In this document: positions 1 to 6,078 of the stretch, piece after piece
Layout: every line of letters begins with the position of its first letter
How positions within the stretch are numbered: the first letter of the stretch is position 1
Source of the DNA: Clostridia bacterium
GTDB lineage: Bacteria > Bacillota > DSM-16504 > Desulfitibacterales > Desulfitibacteraceae
DNA length: 11,340 nt
Direction: 5' to 3'
Assembly: GCA_018333845.1 (NCBI GenBank)
Contig: JAGXSK010000012.1
Coordinates: forward strand, 1 to 11,340
Notes under the pieces: generated by a model
What the model saw: only the letters and a program-made list of their open reading frames with translations
Database searches by the model: none
What the model was told of the DNA's origin: nothing
Position numbers and translations under genes: made by a program

Positions 1-153
1 GGGGTTTAAAAGATAAGCTAAAACAAGGGCCAATATAAAGGGAGGCAAGATTACTCGTACAATATACAAAAAGTATACACCTAATAATAACGCAATAATT
101 AATAGAAGAACCCTTCTAGTCCTTTCAGTCAATTTCAGAAATTTAACATTCAT
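1..153 (-). CDS. AI-2E family (PF01594) membrane protein, N-terminal part only
   Basis: This is the first 51 codons of a gene that continues past the left edge. It starts at an ATG (153-151) one base after the stop of the upstream small gene, behind an AGAAGG ribosome binding site. A short basic N-terminus (KFLKLTERTRR) is followed by a hydrophobic segment at about residues 15-32. A second hydrophobic stretch, ILPPFILALVLAYLLNP, closes the fragment. That 'PPF.lAl.lAYlLNP' pattern is the typical N-terminal signature of the AI-2E/PerM/YtvI permease family, integral membrane proteins of about 340-380 residues. Members have been linked to autoinducer-2 export or Na+(Li+)/H+ antiport, so the substrate cannot be told from sequence. 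In Bacillus a homologue (yrrI) lies next to alaS, so alaS may follow outside the window. The family call is fairly sure; the function is open. Confidence 0.8.
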   Translation of the reverse strand, partial: MNVKFLKLTERTRRVLLLIIALLLGVYFLYIVRVILPPFILALVLAYLLNP

Positions 154-154
154 A

Positions 155-304
155 TTACCTTCTCATCAATTCATTTACCTTTGCTTTAATCCTTCTTGTT
201 CTTTCATTGGATTTTACAGCAGATTCTTTATTGGATATTAGAAATGCCCCTACTATCGCTCCAATTATGCCACCTGTAACAATTCCCTTTAAATAGCCGC
301 GCAT
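155..304 (-). CDS. Small YtxH-like single-pass membrane protein
   Basis: A 49-codon gene. The ATG at 304-302 has an in-frame stop directly upstream, so this start is the only one possible, and it sits 6 nt behind an AAAGGGTGAT ribosome binding site. The protein has a short N-terminus and then one glycine-rich hydrophobic segment (GIVTGGIIGAIVGAFLIS, residues 7-24) with the spacing of a glycine zipper. A hydrophilic, strongly basic tail follows (residues 25-49, with RTRRIKAK and a terminal MRR). This is the architecture of YtxH/gas-vesicle-like small envelope proteins: one membrane span with a cytoplasmic basic helix. It lies between the zinc-ribbon gene and the AI-2E permease gene, one base from the latter, so co-translation with the permease is likely. 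No function can be assigned; a role in envelope stress or as an accessory to the permease is only a guess. Confidence 0.75.
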   Translation of the reverse strand: MRGYLKGIVTGGIIGAIVGAFLISNKESAVKSNERTRRIKAKVNELMRR

Positions 305-327
305 TTAACCATCACCCTTTTGATTTA

Positions 328-471
328 TTATACACTTGTTAATGAACCATCTTCTTCTACTTCATATATTTTGCTGTTAATATCATATTCAATTAAACAG
401 TTCCAGCAGTAATATTGATCTGTACCCACTCTTCCTACTGCTCTACCGTTACATATTGGACAATTCTTCAC
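328..471 (-). CDS. 47-residue zinc-ribbon protein
   Basis: The gene starts with GTG at 471-469, immediately after the TAA of the PRC-barrel gene, 6 nt behind a near-perfect AGGAGGTGAT ribosome binding site. The protein begins MKNCPICNGRAVGR and continues with YYCWNCLIEYD. It therefore has two CxxC knuckles (C4/C7 and C22/C25) separated by 14 residues, a compact zinc ribbon. The remainder, residues 28-47, is short and acidic (EVEEDGS). The ordered frame, the strong binding site and the four paired cysteines support a real gene despite its size. Similar tiny zinc-ribbon ORFs occur near alaS in Clostridia. It may bind nucleic acid or a protein partner. The function is unknown. Confidence 0.8.
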   Translation of the reverse strand: MKNCPICNGRAVGRVGTDQYYCWNCLIEYDINSKIYEVEEDGSLTSV

Positions 472-954
472 TTAATTATCACCTCCTAAATCCTCTTTTA
501 TGATAATCATATTCTCAGAAAAGGTTTCAAAGGCTTTAAGGGGAACCTTTTCCCTGCCATTAATAAAATCTTTCAAAAGGCCATCTGAAATCTCAATACA
601 ATCTATTTTTCCATCTGGAAAGGAAAATATAATTTCAGCCAAAAAACCTATTTCACGCCCCCAGTTAGAGATTATTTTTCGTCCCTTGTAATCACTCCAC
701 CTTTCCCCTTGATCATCATGAATTTTTTCTAAAGCTTCAAGGCTTACCAGGGGAACCCAATCTCCTGCTAGCCTCTTAAAATTTTTTATTGGCACAGCAA
801 TATCATTTTTGTTGAGAATGGTACCTGTTTCTAAATAAAAATACTTAACCATACCTTCATTCCAGAAAAGTATTAAATCCTTTATAAAGCCAATTTGCTT
901 GTCAGTTTCTAAAGAAATAACTGGTTTTCCTATTAAATCATTTGATTTATACAT
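472..954 (-). CDS. Protein with two PRC-barrel domains
   Basis: A 160-residue soluble protein built from two related halves. Residues about 1-75 (MYKSNDLIGKPVISLETDKQ, 'IGFIKDLIL', then 'IAVPIKNFKRL') and about 85-155 ('YKGRKIISNWGREIGFLAEI', then 'EKVPLKAFETF') each show the PRC-barrel pattern: 'l.Gk.vis..g..iG.i.di' followed by a 'vPl..f' strand. No signal peptide or membrane segment is visible. PRC barrels occur in RimM, in the photosynthetic reaction centre H subunit and in many small Firmicutes proteins of unknown role, where they mediate protein or RNA contacts. The ATG start has only a weak upstream ribosome binding sequence, and it lies about 50 nt after the terminator that closes the mnmA operon. 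It therefore needs its own promoter, which I could not locate, or read-through. It is the first gene of the four-gene left cluster. The domain call is good; the function is unknown. Confidence 0.85.
   Translation of the reverse strand: MYKSNDLIGKPVISLETDKQIGFIKDLILFWNEGMVKYFYLETGTILNKNDIAVPIKNFKRLAGDWVPLVSLEALEKIHDDQGERWSDYKGRKIISNWGREIGFLAEIIFSFPDGKIDCIEISDGLLKDFINGREKVPLKAFETFSENMIIIKEDLGGDN
478..487 (-). promoter_or_regulatory. Ribosome binding site of the zinc-ribbon gene
   Basis: The minus strand reads AGGAGGTGAT, complementary to the 3' end of 16S rRNA over its whole length, followed by AATTAA and then GTG. The site lies inside the last codons of the PRC-barrel gene. Its strength and 6-nt spacing are the main argument for the GTG start of the 47-residue protein. 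Confidence 0.8.
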
Positions 955-1007
955 GTTTAATACTCATTTAAATTTTCCATTTATTTAATATTCTTTCCAG
1001 TTAATAT

Positions 1008-1038
1008 AAAAAAAATGCGTTTGTGGCAACGCATTTTT
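1008..1038 (-). terminator. Rho-independent terminator after mnmA
   Basis: On the minus strand an 11-bp perfect stem (AAAAATGCGTT paired with AACGCATTTTT, arms 1028-1038 and 1011-1021) encloses a 6-nt loop. It runs directly into a stretch of eight T. It starts 20 nt after the mnmA stop codon and closes the iscR-iscS-iscU-mnmA unit. The GC core is short (GCG), but the stem and U-tract together are classical. Confidence 0.9.
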
Positions 1039-1058
1039 CAAATAATTTACTACGAATA

Positions 1059-2132
1059 TCATATCTTTTCACCAATGGTACCTCCGCCTACAACCAGGTC
1101 GCCTAAATAATATACTACTGCTTGACCAGGGGTAACAGCTTTTACAGGCTCTGCAAATTCTAGCCTGATTCTCTCATTTTCTGGATAAATCACGGCATTT
1201 GCAGGGTCGGACTTGTAACGGATTTTTGCTTGAACTTCCATTGGTTCTTGAAGGATATCAAATAAAATAAAATTATTATCATATGAATATAGTCCATTAG
1301 AAAAAATATCTTCTTTTTTGCCTATGACTACTGCGTTTTTTTCTGGTACTATATCCACCACATAGGCTGGATACCCAAGGGCTAATCCCAAGCCCTTTCT
1401 TTGACCAATTGTATAAAAGGGAATCCCCTCATGGGTTCCTATTTTGTTTCCATGAATATCAAGAAACGGTCCTTTTATTATGGAAGTCACCTTGTTTTGA
1501 AGAAAATCCCTGTAATTATTATCAGGAACAAAACAAATTTCCTGGCTCTCTGGCTTGTTTGCAACCCTTAGTTTCAGTTCTTGTGCCATATTTCTAATTT
1601 CTGGTTTAGTAAAATTACCCAGGGGCATTAATGTCTTTGATAACTGTTCCTGGGTAAAACCATAAAGTACATATGTTTGATCCTTATTTAAATCTACAGC
1701 CTTTTTCATTAAATACCTTTTCCTATCCTGGTCATAGTAAATCCTAGCATAATGGCCGGTGGCGATAAAATCTAAACCTAACTGGAGTGCCTTATCAAGA
1801 AGGGCATCGAACTTTACTAGTTTGTTGCATGCTATACAAGGGTTAGGAGTTCGTCCCTGCATGTACTCTTTTATAAAATAGTCAATTACCTTTTCTTTAA
1901 AAATGTTTCTAAAATTAATCACATAAAAAGGTATTCCCAGTTTATTAGCCACACTTCTTGCATCATCAACAGCACTAAGACTACAGCAGCCTGCCTCATT
2001 TTCAGCAGGAGGCTGGTCCTCAGGCCAGATTTGCATGGTGACACCAATTATTTCATAACCCTGTTCTTTTAATAAATGGGCGGCAATAGAACTATCTACA
2101 CCGCCGCTCATTGCAACTAATACCTTTTGCAT
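1059..2132 (-). CDS. mnmA: tRNA-specific 2-thiouridylase MnmA
   Basis: MnmA thiolates carbon 2 of uridine 34 in tRNA(Lys), tRNA(Glu) and tRNA(Gln) in the cytoplasm, using ATP and a persulfide sulfur donor. At 357 residues it has the normal family length. Visible landmarks are the PP-loop SGGVDSS (residues 9-15) for adenylation of the tRNA, the NPCIACNK motif containing the catalytic Cys102, and the SQEICF motif with the second catalytic Cys200. The C-terminal beta-barrel region follows, with 'YTIGQRKGLG' at 240-249. It starts at ATG with AGGTGATG upstream and lies 14 nt after iscU, so it is the last gene of the isc operon. Sulfur presumably comes from the IscS encoded two genes upstream, as YrvO feeds MnmA in Bacillus. 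All catalytic residues are present and nothing suggests decay. Confidence 0.97.
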   Translation of the reverse strand: MQKVLVAMSGGVDSSIAAHLLKEQGYEIIGVTMQIWPEDQPPAENEAGCCSLSAVDDARSVANKLGIPFYVINFRNIFKEKVIDYFIKEYMQGRTPNPCIACNKLVKFDALLDKALQLGLDFIATGHYARIYYDQDRKRYLMKKAVDLNKDQTYVLYGFTQEQLSKTLMPLGNFTKPEIRNMAQELKLRVANKPESQEICFVPDNNYRDFLQNKVTSIIKGPFLDIHGNKIGTHEGIPFYTIGQRKGLGLALGYPAYVVDIVPEKNAVVIGKKEDIFSNGLYSYDNNFILFDILQEPMEVQAKIRYKSDPANAVIYPENERIRLEFAEPVKAVTPGQAVVYYLGDLVVGGGTIGEKI

Positions 2133-2146
2133 TTTTTATTCATCAC

Positions 2147-2521
2147 CTATTTTTTTGCTTGCTTTGACTTGTAATCCTCAATTGCCTTGTGTAATGCATC
2201 AGCAGCCAAATTAGAACAGTGCATCTTTGTTCCAGGCAAACCACCTAAGGCCTCTGCAACATCCTTGTTTGTAAGCTTCTCAGCCTCTTCAATGGTCTTG
2301 CCCTTTACTAGTTCAGTTGCCATGCTGCTTGTTGCAATTGCTGCTCCACATCCAAAGGTTTTAAACTTAATATCTTCTATTACATTATCTTTAACCTTAA
2401 TGTACATTTTCATAATATCCCCACAAGTAGGATTACCCACCTGGCCTATTCCATTTGCATCTTCAATCTCCCCAACATTTTTTGGATTTGTAAAATTCTC
2501 CATTACCTTATCTGTATACAT
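2147..2521 (-). CDS. iscU: Iron-sulfur cluster assembly scaffold IscU (NifU N-terminal type)
   Basis: A 124-residue scaffold on which [2Fe-2S] clusters are built from iron and IscS-derived sulfur before transfer to apoproteins. The three ligand cysteines are in place: C33 in NPTCGD, C58 in FGCGAA and C102 in KMHCSNLA, with D35 and H101 beside them. Histidine before the third cysteine and the lack of the extra insertion typical of SufU make this the IscU/NifU-N type. The LPPVK motif that binds the HscA chaperone in Proteobacteria is replaced by LPGTK, in keeping with the absence of hscA and hscB nearby. ATG start with AAGGGGGAG upstream; 18 nt after iscS and 14 nt before mnmA. Confidence 0.95.
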   Translation of the reverse strand: MYTDKVMENFTNPKNVGEIEDANGIGQVGNPTCGDIMKMYIKVKDNVIEDIKFKTFGCGAAIATSSMATELVKGKTIEEAEKLTNKDVAEALGGLPGTKMHCSNLAADALHKAIEDYKSKQAKK

Positions 2522-2539
2522 AATTTCTCCCCCTTAAGG

Positions 2540-3706
2540 CTACTTTTTTTTATTATATAATGGTGACATTGCTCTTAACCTATCCACTACCTGAGGAAGT
2601 ACCTCCAGTACGTAATCAATGTCTTCTTCTGTGGTCTCTCTCCCTAGAGTCATCCTTAATGAACCATGGGCAATTTCATGGGATAGTCCCATTGCCAATA
2701 GTACGTGGGATGGATCTAAAGAACCGGAAGTACAAGCTGATCCGCTAGATGCTCCTATTCCCCTCATATCCAGGCTTAATAGTAATGATTCACCTTCAAC
2801 AAACTCAATACTTACATTAACATTACTTGCAATTCTCTTTTCGGGATGACCGTTTAATCTTGTATGGGGTATATTTTCTAGAATACCATTTATTAATTTA
2901 TCCCGAAGCTTATTTTGCTTTTCATTTTCCTCATCAATCTCTTTTCCTGCAAGCTCTGCAGCTAGCCCAAAACCTACTATACCACTTAAGTTTTCTGTTC
3001 CTGGTCTTTTCTTGCGTTCCTGAACACCGCCATACATGATGCTGTCAAGTTTAACACCTTTTCTTATATATAGAACACCAACACCCTTGGGTCCATATAT
3101 CTTATGACTAGAACCACTTAGCATGTCTACATTTAATTCGTTTACATTAACAGGAATTTTGCCCAGGCTCTGTACAGCATCTGTGTGAAATAGGATACCC
3201 TTGTCTCTTGCCAACTTGGCCATTGGAGCAATATCCTGAATTGTGCCAATTTCGTTGTTTACATGCATGATGGTTATTAATATGGTTTCTGGTTTTATTG
3301 CTTTTTCTAACCCTTCTATATTAATAATACCCTGGTCATCTACAGGGAGATATGTTACTTCAAATCCTTGTTTCTCCAGATATTTACATGGATCCATTAC
3401 AGCATGGTGTTCAATTGCAGAAGTTATAATATGTTTGCCCTTTTTACTATTGGCAAAGGCTGCGCCGAGAATGGCAATATTATCAGATTCTGTACCTCCA
3501 CTAGTAAAATATATCTCCTTGGGCTCTGCACCAATAAAATTTGCAAGTCGTTCCCTGGCTTCTTCCAGGGCCTTCCTGGCTTCTCTGCCAAAGCTGTGAA
3601 TACTCGAAGGGTTGCCAAACTTATCTACCATATATTCTACCACCAGGTCAGCAACTTCTCTTCGAACTGGTGTAGTAGCACTATGGTCTAAATATACTTT
3701 TCTCAT
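2540..3706 (-). CDS. iscS: Cysteine desulfurase IscS/NifS (group I)
   Basis: A pyridoxal-phosphate enzyme of 388 residues that converts cysteine to alanine and carries the sulfur as a persulfide for IscU and, probably, MnmA. Visible features are the N-terminal MRKVYLDHSATTPV, the cofactor-contacting AIEHHA around H100-H101, the HTDAVQ aspartate (D176), the Schiff-base lysine K202 in SSHKIYGPKG, and the mobile-loop catalytic C325 in SSGSACTSGSLDPSHVL. The loop length identifies a group I enzyme rather than a SufS type. Its ATG overlaps the iscR stop codon (ATGA), with an AAGGAGG site inside the end of iscR, which implies translational coupling. The gene occupies the position of yrvO in Bacillus. 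It could be annotated nifS, but no nitrogen-fixation genes are seen here. Confidence 0.97.
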   Translation of the reverse strand: MRKVYLDHSATTPVRREVADLVVEYMVDKFGNPSSIHSFGREARKALEEARERLANFIGAEPKEIYFTSGGTESDNIAILGAAFANSKKGKHIITSAIEHHAVMDPCKYLEKQGFEVTYLPVDDQGIINIEGLEKAIKPETILITIMHVNNEIGTIQDIAPMAKLARDKGILFHTDAVQSLGKIPVNVNELNVDMLSGSSHKIYGPKGVGVLYIRKGVKLDSIMYGGVQERKKRPGTENLSGIVGFGLAAELAGKEIDEENEKQNKLRDKLINGILENIPHTRLNGHPEKRIASNVNVSIEFVEGESLLLSLDMRGIGASSGSACTSGSLDPSHVLLAMGLSHEIAHGSLRMTLGRETTEEDIDYVLEVLPQVVDRLRAMSPLYNKKK

Positions 3707-4128
3707 CTCAATTCCTCCTTGTTAGCTTCATCACACATATTAGCCAGGGTTATGGAGTCTAATACCTGGGTAATGCTGTCTCTAACCTTTTCCCAAACTA
3801 TTCTGGTTACGCAACCCCCAGCTCTATCACATGTGTTAATTTCTTCATGTACACAATCCATGGGACCTATTGGTCCCTCAAGGGTACGTATAATGTCACC
3901 AACATATATATCCTCTGGTTTTTTGGCCAGACTATATCCTCCCTGGGCTCCTCTTGTGCTTTCTACTAACCCTGCTCTACGCAAGCTGCCAAAAAGCTGT
4001 TCCAAATATGGTTCAGATATAGACTGCCTTTCAGCTATTAGTTTAAGGGGAATAGGCCCGCCACCATAATATTGTGCAAGTTCAAACATTGCCCTCAGTC
4101 CATATTCTCCCCTTGTGGATAACTTCAT
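3703..4128 (-). CDS. iscR: Rrf2-family iron-sulfur-responsive repressor IscR
   Basis: A 141-residue dimeric winged-helix regulator. The start chosen is the ATG at 4128, giving the canonical MKLSTRGEYGLRAM with a GGGGTG ribosome site 5 nt upstream. A GTG 21 bases further upstream lacks such a site. The N-terminal half (about 1-70) is the DNA-binding domain, with the recognition region SISEPYLEQLFGSLRRAGLV. Three cysteines (C92, C100, C106) sit where IscR holds its [2Fe-2S] cluster. The position of the fourth E. coli ligand, His107, is arginine here (C-V-T-R). Bacillus has the cysteine-metabolism repressor CymR at this locus, without the cluster cysteines, so the cysteines favour IscR. Placement directly ahead of iscS, the ATGA overlap and the palindrome in its leader fit an autoregulated isc operon. 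Confidence 0.9.
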   Translation of the reverse strand: MKLSTRGEYGLRAMFELAQYYGGGPIPLKLIAERQSISEPYLEQLFGSLRRAGLVESTRGAQGGYSLAKKPEDIYVGDIIRTLEGPIGPMDCVHEEINTCDRAGGCVTRIVWEKVRDSITQVLDSITLANMCDEANKEELR

Positions 4129-4156
4129 GGAAACACCCCACTTCTCCACTTTAAAA

Positions 4157-4173
4157 CCAAGTAAAACACTTGG
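4157..4173 (-). promoter_or_regulatory. Candidate IscR operator
   Basis: CCAAGT and ACTTGG form a perfect 6-bp inverted repeat around a 5-nt A/T-rich centre. The site lies 29 nt upstream of the iscR ATG and about 8 nt downstream of the likely transcription start. A protein bound here would block early elongation or initiation. A symmetrical 17-bp site is the right size for a dimeric Rrf2 regulator. Assignment to IscR is inferred from position only. Confidence 0.55.
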
Positions 4174-4187
4174 GTATAGTCTATATT

Positions 4188-4218
4188 AATATATTAATAG
4201 ATTTCACCAAAATGTCAA
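4188..4218 (-). promoter_or_regulatory. Sigma-A-type promoter of the isc operon
   Basis: The minus strand has a perfect TTGACA -35 box (4213-4218). The best -10 match is TATATT (4188-4193) at the long spacing of 19 nt; TAATAT (4191-4196) at 16 nt is an alternative. The -10 region sits in a 16-bp perfect AT palindrome (4184-4199, TATTAATATATTAATA) that would melt easily and could also bind a regulator. The promoter lies just behind the rarA stop codon. Confidence 0.6.
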
Positions 4219-4236
4219 TGATTAATCCAAAGTTTT

Positions 4237-5538
4237 TTACTCGGAATTAATTTTCCCTTTTATCTCAGTTTTATTCTTTGGTATATAGTATTTTTTATCC
4301 TTTAATTTGTCGGGCAGGTACTGCTGTTTTACCCAGTTGTCTGGGAAGTCGTGGGGGTAGAGATATCCAATTCCCCTTCTTAAGTCTTTAGCCCCCTTAT
4401 AATGGCTGTCAGCAAGGTGAGATGGTATTGTACCAATTTCACCATTTCTAACATCAAACAAAGCACGATCTATTGCGGTAATAACCGAATTGCTCTTGGG
4501 TGCCAATGCCAGGTGTATGGCAGCTTGCGCAAGATTAATTCTTGCCTCGGGCATTCCTACAAACTCCAAAGCATTAAAAGCAGCAACGGCAATTTGAAGT
4601 GCTTGTGGATCAGCCATGCCAATATCTTCTGAAGCATGAACTATCATCCTGCGTGCAATAAACCTAGGGTCCTCTCCTGCATCAAGCATCCTGGCCAGAT
4701 AGTGTATGGCTGCATGGGGATCAGAACCGCGAATGCTTTTAATAAAGGCTGATATTACATCATAATGGTAGTCCCCTTTTTTGTCGTAGCTTACTGCAGG
4801 CCTTTGGAGACAATCCTCAATCACTGTTAAATCAATTTCACGAATTCCTTCTTTATTTGAAGAGGTGGTAAGCACAGCCATCTCCAGTGAATTAAGTGCA
4901 ATTCTAGCATCACCCCCAGAACACCTTATTAGATGCTCCCTGGCATCTTTACTTAAATTAAACCTGTATTTGCCAAGGCCTCTTTCTTCATCCCTTGAGG
5001 CCAGGTTAATTATTTCTTCTATCTGCTCATCATTTAATGATGCTAGTTGAAATATTCTTGATCTGGAACGAAGGGGGCCATTAATCTCAAAGTATGGGTT
5101 TTCTGTAGTGGCTCCAATAAGTGTTAAAGTTCCATCTTCTACAGACGGCAGTAGTGCATCCTGTTGAGATTTGTTAAATCTATGAATTTCATCTATAAAT
5201 AATATTGTTTTTTCATTATACATTCCTAGTCTTTCTTCTGCTGCTTTAATGATTTGTCTTAAATCCCCCACACCCGATGTGACAGCATTCAAGCTTTGAA
5301 AATTAGATTTTGTAAGATTAGATATGACTTTTGCCAGGGTGGTTTTACCACTTCCTGGTGGCCCATAGAAAATGATAGAACCTAACCTGTCTGCTTCAAT
5401 AGCCCTCCTCAAAAACTTGCCCCTACCCAGGATATGCTCTTGCCCAACAAATTCGTCAAGATTTCTGGGCCTCATTCTAACAGCTAAAGGGGCTGATTTT
5501 TTTAAATTCTGCTCTTTAGAAAAGGAAAATAAATCCAT
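4237..5538 (-). CDS. rarA: Replication-associated recombination protein RarA (MgsA, YrvN)
   Basis: A 433-residue AAA+ ATPase of the RarA/WRNIP1 family, related to clamp-loader subunits, which acts at stalled or gapped replication forks. Visible motifs are Walker A GPPGSGKT (residues 59-66), Walker B LFIDEIH with D116 and E117, the sensor 1 region IGATTENP (141-148) and the arginine-finger region RSRSRIF (157-163). The C-terminal half carries the tetramerisation domain typical of the family, including 'SDPHAAIHYLARMLDAGEDP' and 'SDSHYKGAKDLRRG'-like residues near 380-390. The ATG has an AGGGTG site upstream. A 90-nt gap with an inverted repeat separates it from trxA, and the isc promoter begins just after its stop. 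The order rarA then Rrf2 regulator then iscS is conserved in Firmicutes. Intact and of normal length. Confidence 0.97.
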   Translation of the reverse strand: MDLFSFSKEQNLKKSAPLAVRMRPRNLDEFVGQEHILGRGKFLRRAIEADRLGSIIFYGPPGSGKTTLAKVISNLTKSNFQSLNAVTSGVGDLRQIIKAAEERLGMYNEKTILFIDEIHRFNKSQQDALLPSVEDGTLTLIGATTENPYFEINGPLRSRSRIFQLASLNDEQIEEIINLASRDEERGLGKYRFNLSKDAREHLIRCSGGDARIALNSLEMAVLTTSSNKEGIREIDLTVIEDCLQRPAVSYDKKGDYHYDVISAFIKSIRGSDPHAAIHYLARMLDAGEDPRFIARRMIVHASEDIGMADPQALQIAVAAFNALEFVGMPEARINLAQAAIHLALAPKSNSVITAIDRALFDVRNGEIGTIPSHLADSHYKGAKDLRRGIGYLYPHDFPDNWVKQQYLPDKLKDKKYYIPKNKTEIKGKINSE

Positions 5539-5556
5539 GTTAATTCACCCTAACTA

Positions 5557-5610
5557 TAAAGCTTTCAATCATTTATACACTTATCCAGGTATAGACAACT
5601 GAAAGCTTTA
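5557..5610. repeat. 11-bp perfect inverted repeat between trxA and rarA
   Basis: TAAAGCTTTCA (5557-5567) and TGAAAGCTTTA (5600-5610) are exact reverse complements separated by 32 nt. Each arm also contains the 8-bp self-palindrome AAAGCTTT, so the two copies are 44 bp apart centre to centre, about four helical turns. The long spacer and absence of a following T-tract argue against a simple terminator. The repeat lies in the 90-nt gap upstream of rarA, close to where a rarA promoter would be. Confidence 0.6.
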
Positions 5611-5628
5611 ACAAAACTTATTTAGTAT

Positions 5629-5958
5629 TTAAGCATACTTTTTCAATAATGCAGAAAGTTCATTTTTTGTCTTAAATCCTACTATTCTTTCAACTTCCTC
5701 TCCACCCTTAAATATAATTAGAGTAGGAATGCTCATTACTCCAAATTGAGTAGGAGTCTGGGGGTTCTCATCAACATTTAATTTGGCTACTTTTATTACT
5801 CCAGCCATCTCTTCTGCTATTTCGTCAATAACTGGTGCTATCATCCTACAAGGCCCACACCAGGCAGCCCAAAAATCAACTAGAACAGTTTCTTTGGAAT
5901 TTAGAACTGCTGCCTCAAAGTTACTATCTTCAATTTTTAGTATTTTATCACTTGCCAT
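5629..5958 (-). CDS. trxA: Thioredoxin
   Basis: A cytoplasmic dithiol oxidoreductase of 109 residues with the classical active site WCGPC (cysteines at 34 and 37), preceded by LVDFWAA. The cis-proline motif SIPTLIIF and the glycine-rich end 'IVGFKTKNEL' are also present. This is a standard single-domain thioredoxin, not a fused or truncated form. I chose the ATG at 5958; a TTG two codons upstream (5964) is also within range of the AAAGGAG site and would add two residues. The gene stands somewhat alone: 133 nt follow tcdA, with a promoter-like sequence, and 90 nt precede rarA. Bacillus has no trxA at this place. It may keep the desulfurase and other thiol enzymes reduced, which is inference from proximity only. 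Confidence 0.96.
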   Translation of the reverse strand: MASDKILKIEDSNFEAAVLNSKETVLVDFWAAWCGPCRMIAPVIDEIAEEMAGVIKVAKLNVDENPQTPTQFGVMSIPTLIIFKGGEEVERIVGFKTKNELSALLKKYA

Positions 5959-6049
5959 CTTCAACTCTCTCCTTTCAGGATGTAATTTTTAAATATATAA
6001 GCAAGTTGTCATGTATATTTCCCATTATGGCAATACTTACCTAGGTCAG

Positions 6050-6078
6050 ATTATATTACATCTAATTATTTGAAGCAA
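6050..6078 (-). promoter_or_regulatory. Putative promoter of trxA
   Basis: The minus strand shows a perfect TATAAT -10 box (6050-6055) exactly 17 nt from TTGCTT (6073-6078), a weak -35 box matching only TTG of TTGACA. It lies about 90 nt ahead of the trxA start in the only sizeable gap upstream. The -35 box falls within the right arm of the hairpin that begins at the tcdA stop. Confidence 0.5.

Noticed and set aside
955..1007. Promoter for the PRC-barrel gene between the mnmA terminator and its start
   Set aside because: The 53 nt are very AT-rich, so many -10-like strings occur, but none has a credible -35 at suitable spacing.
2187..2537. Open frames of 60-118 codons on the plus strand, for example opposite iscU and iscS
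   Set aside because: They lie opposite well-identified minus-strand genes, show no family motifs or ribosome sites, and are explained by the reverse complement of coding sequence.
3703..4149. Longer IscR form starting at the GTG at 4149
   Set aside because: The seven extra residues do not fit the family N-terminus and the GTG has no ribosome site, while the ATG at 4128 has GGGGTG 5 nt upstream.
5571..5590. DnaA-box-like sequences (TTATACACT, TTATCCAGG) between trxA and rarA
   Set aside because: Each matches only about 7 of 9 bases of TTATCCACA, there is no cluster or AT-rich unwinding element with dnaA or dnaN nearby, and such matches are common in AT-rich DNA.
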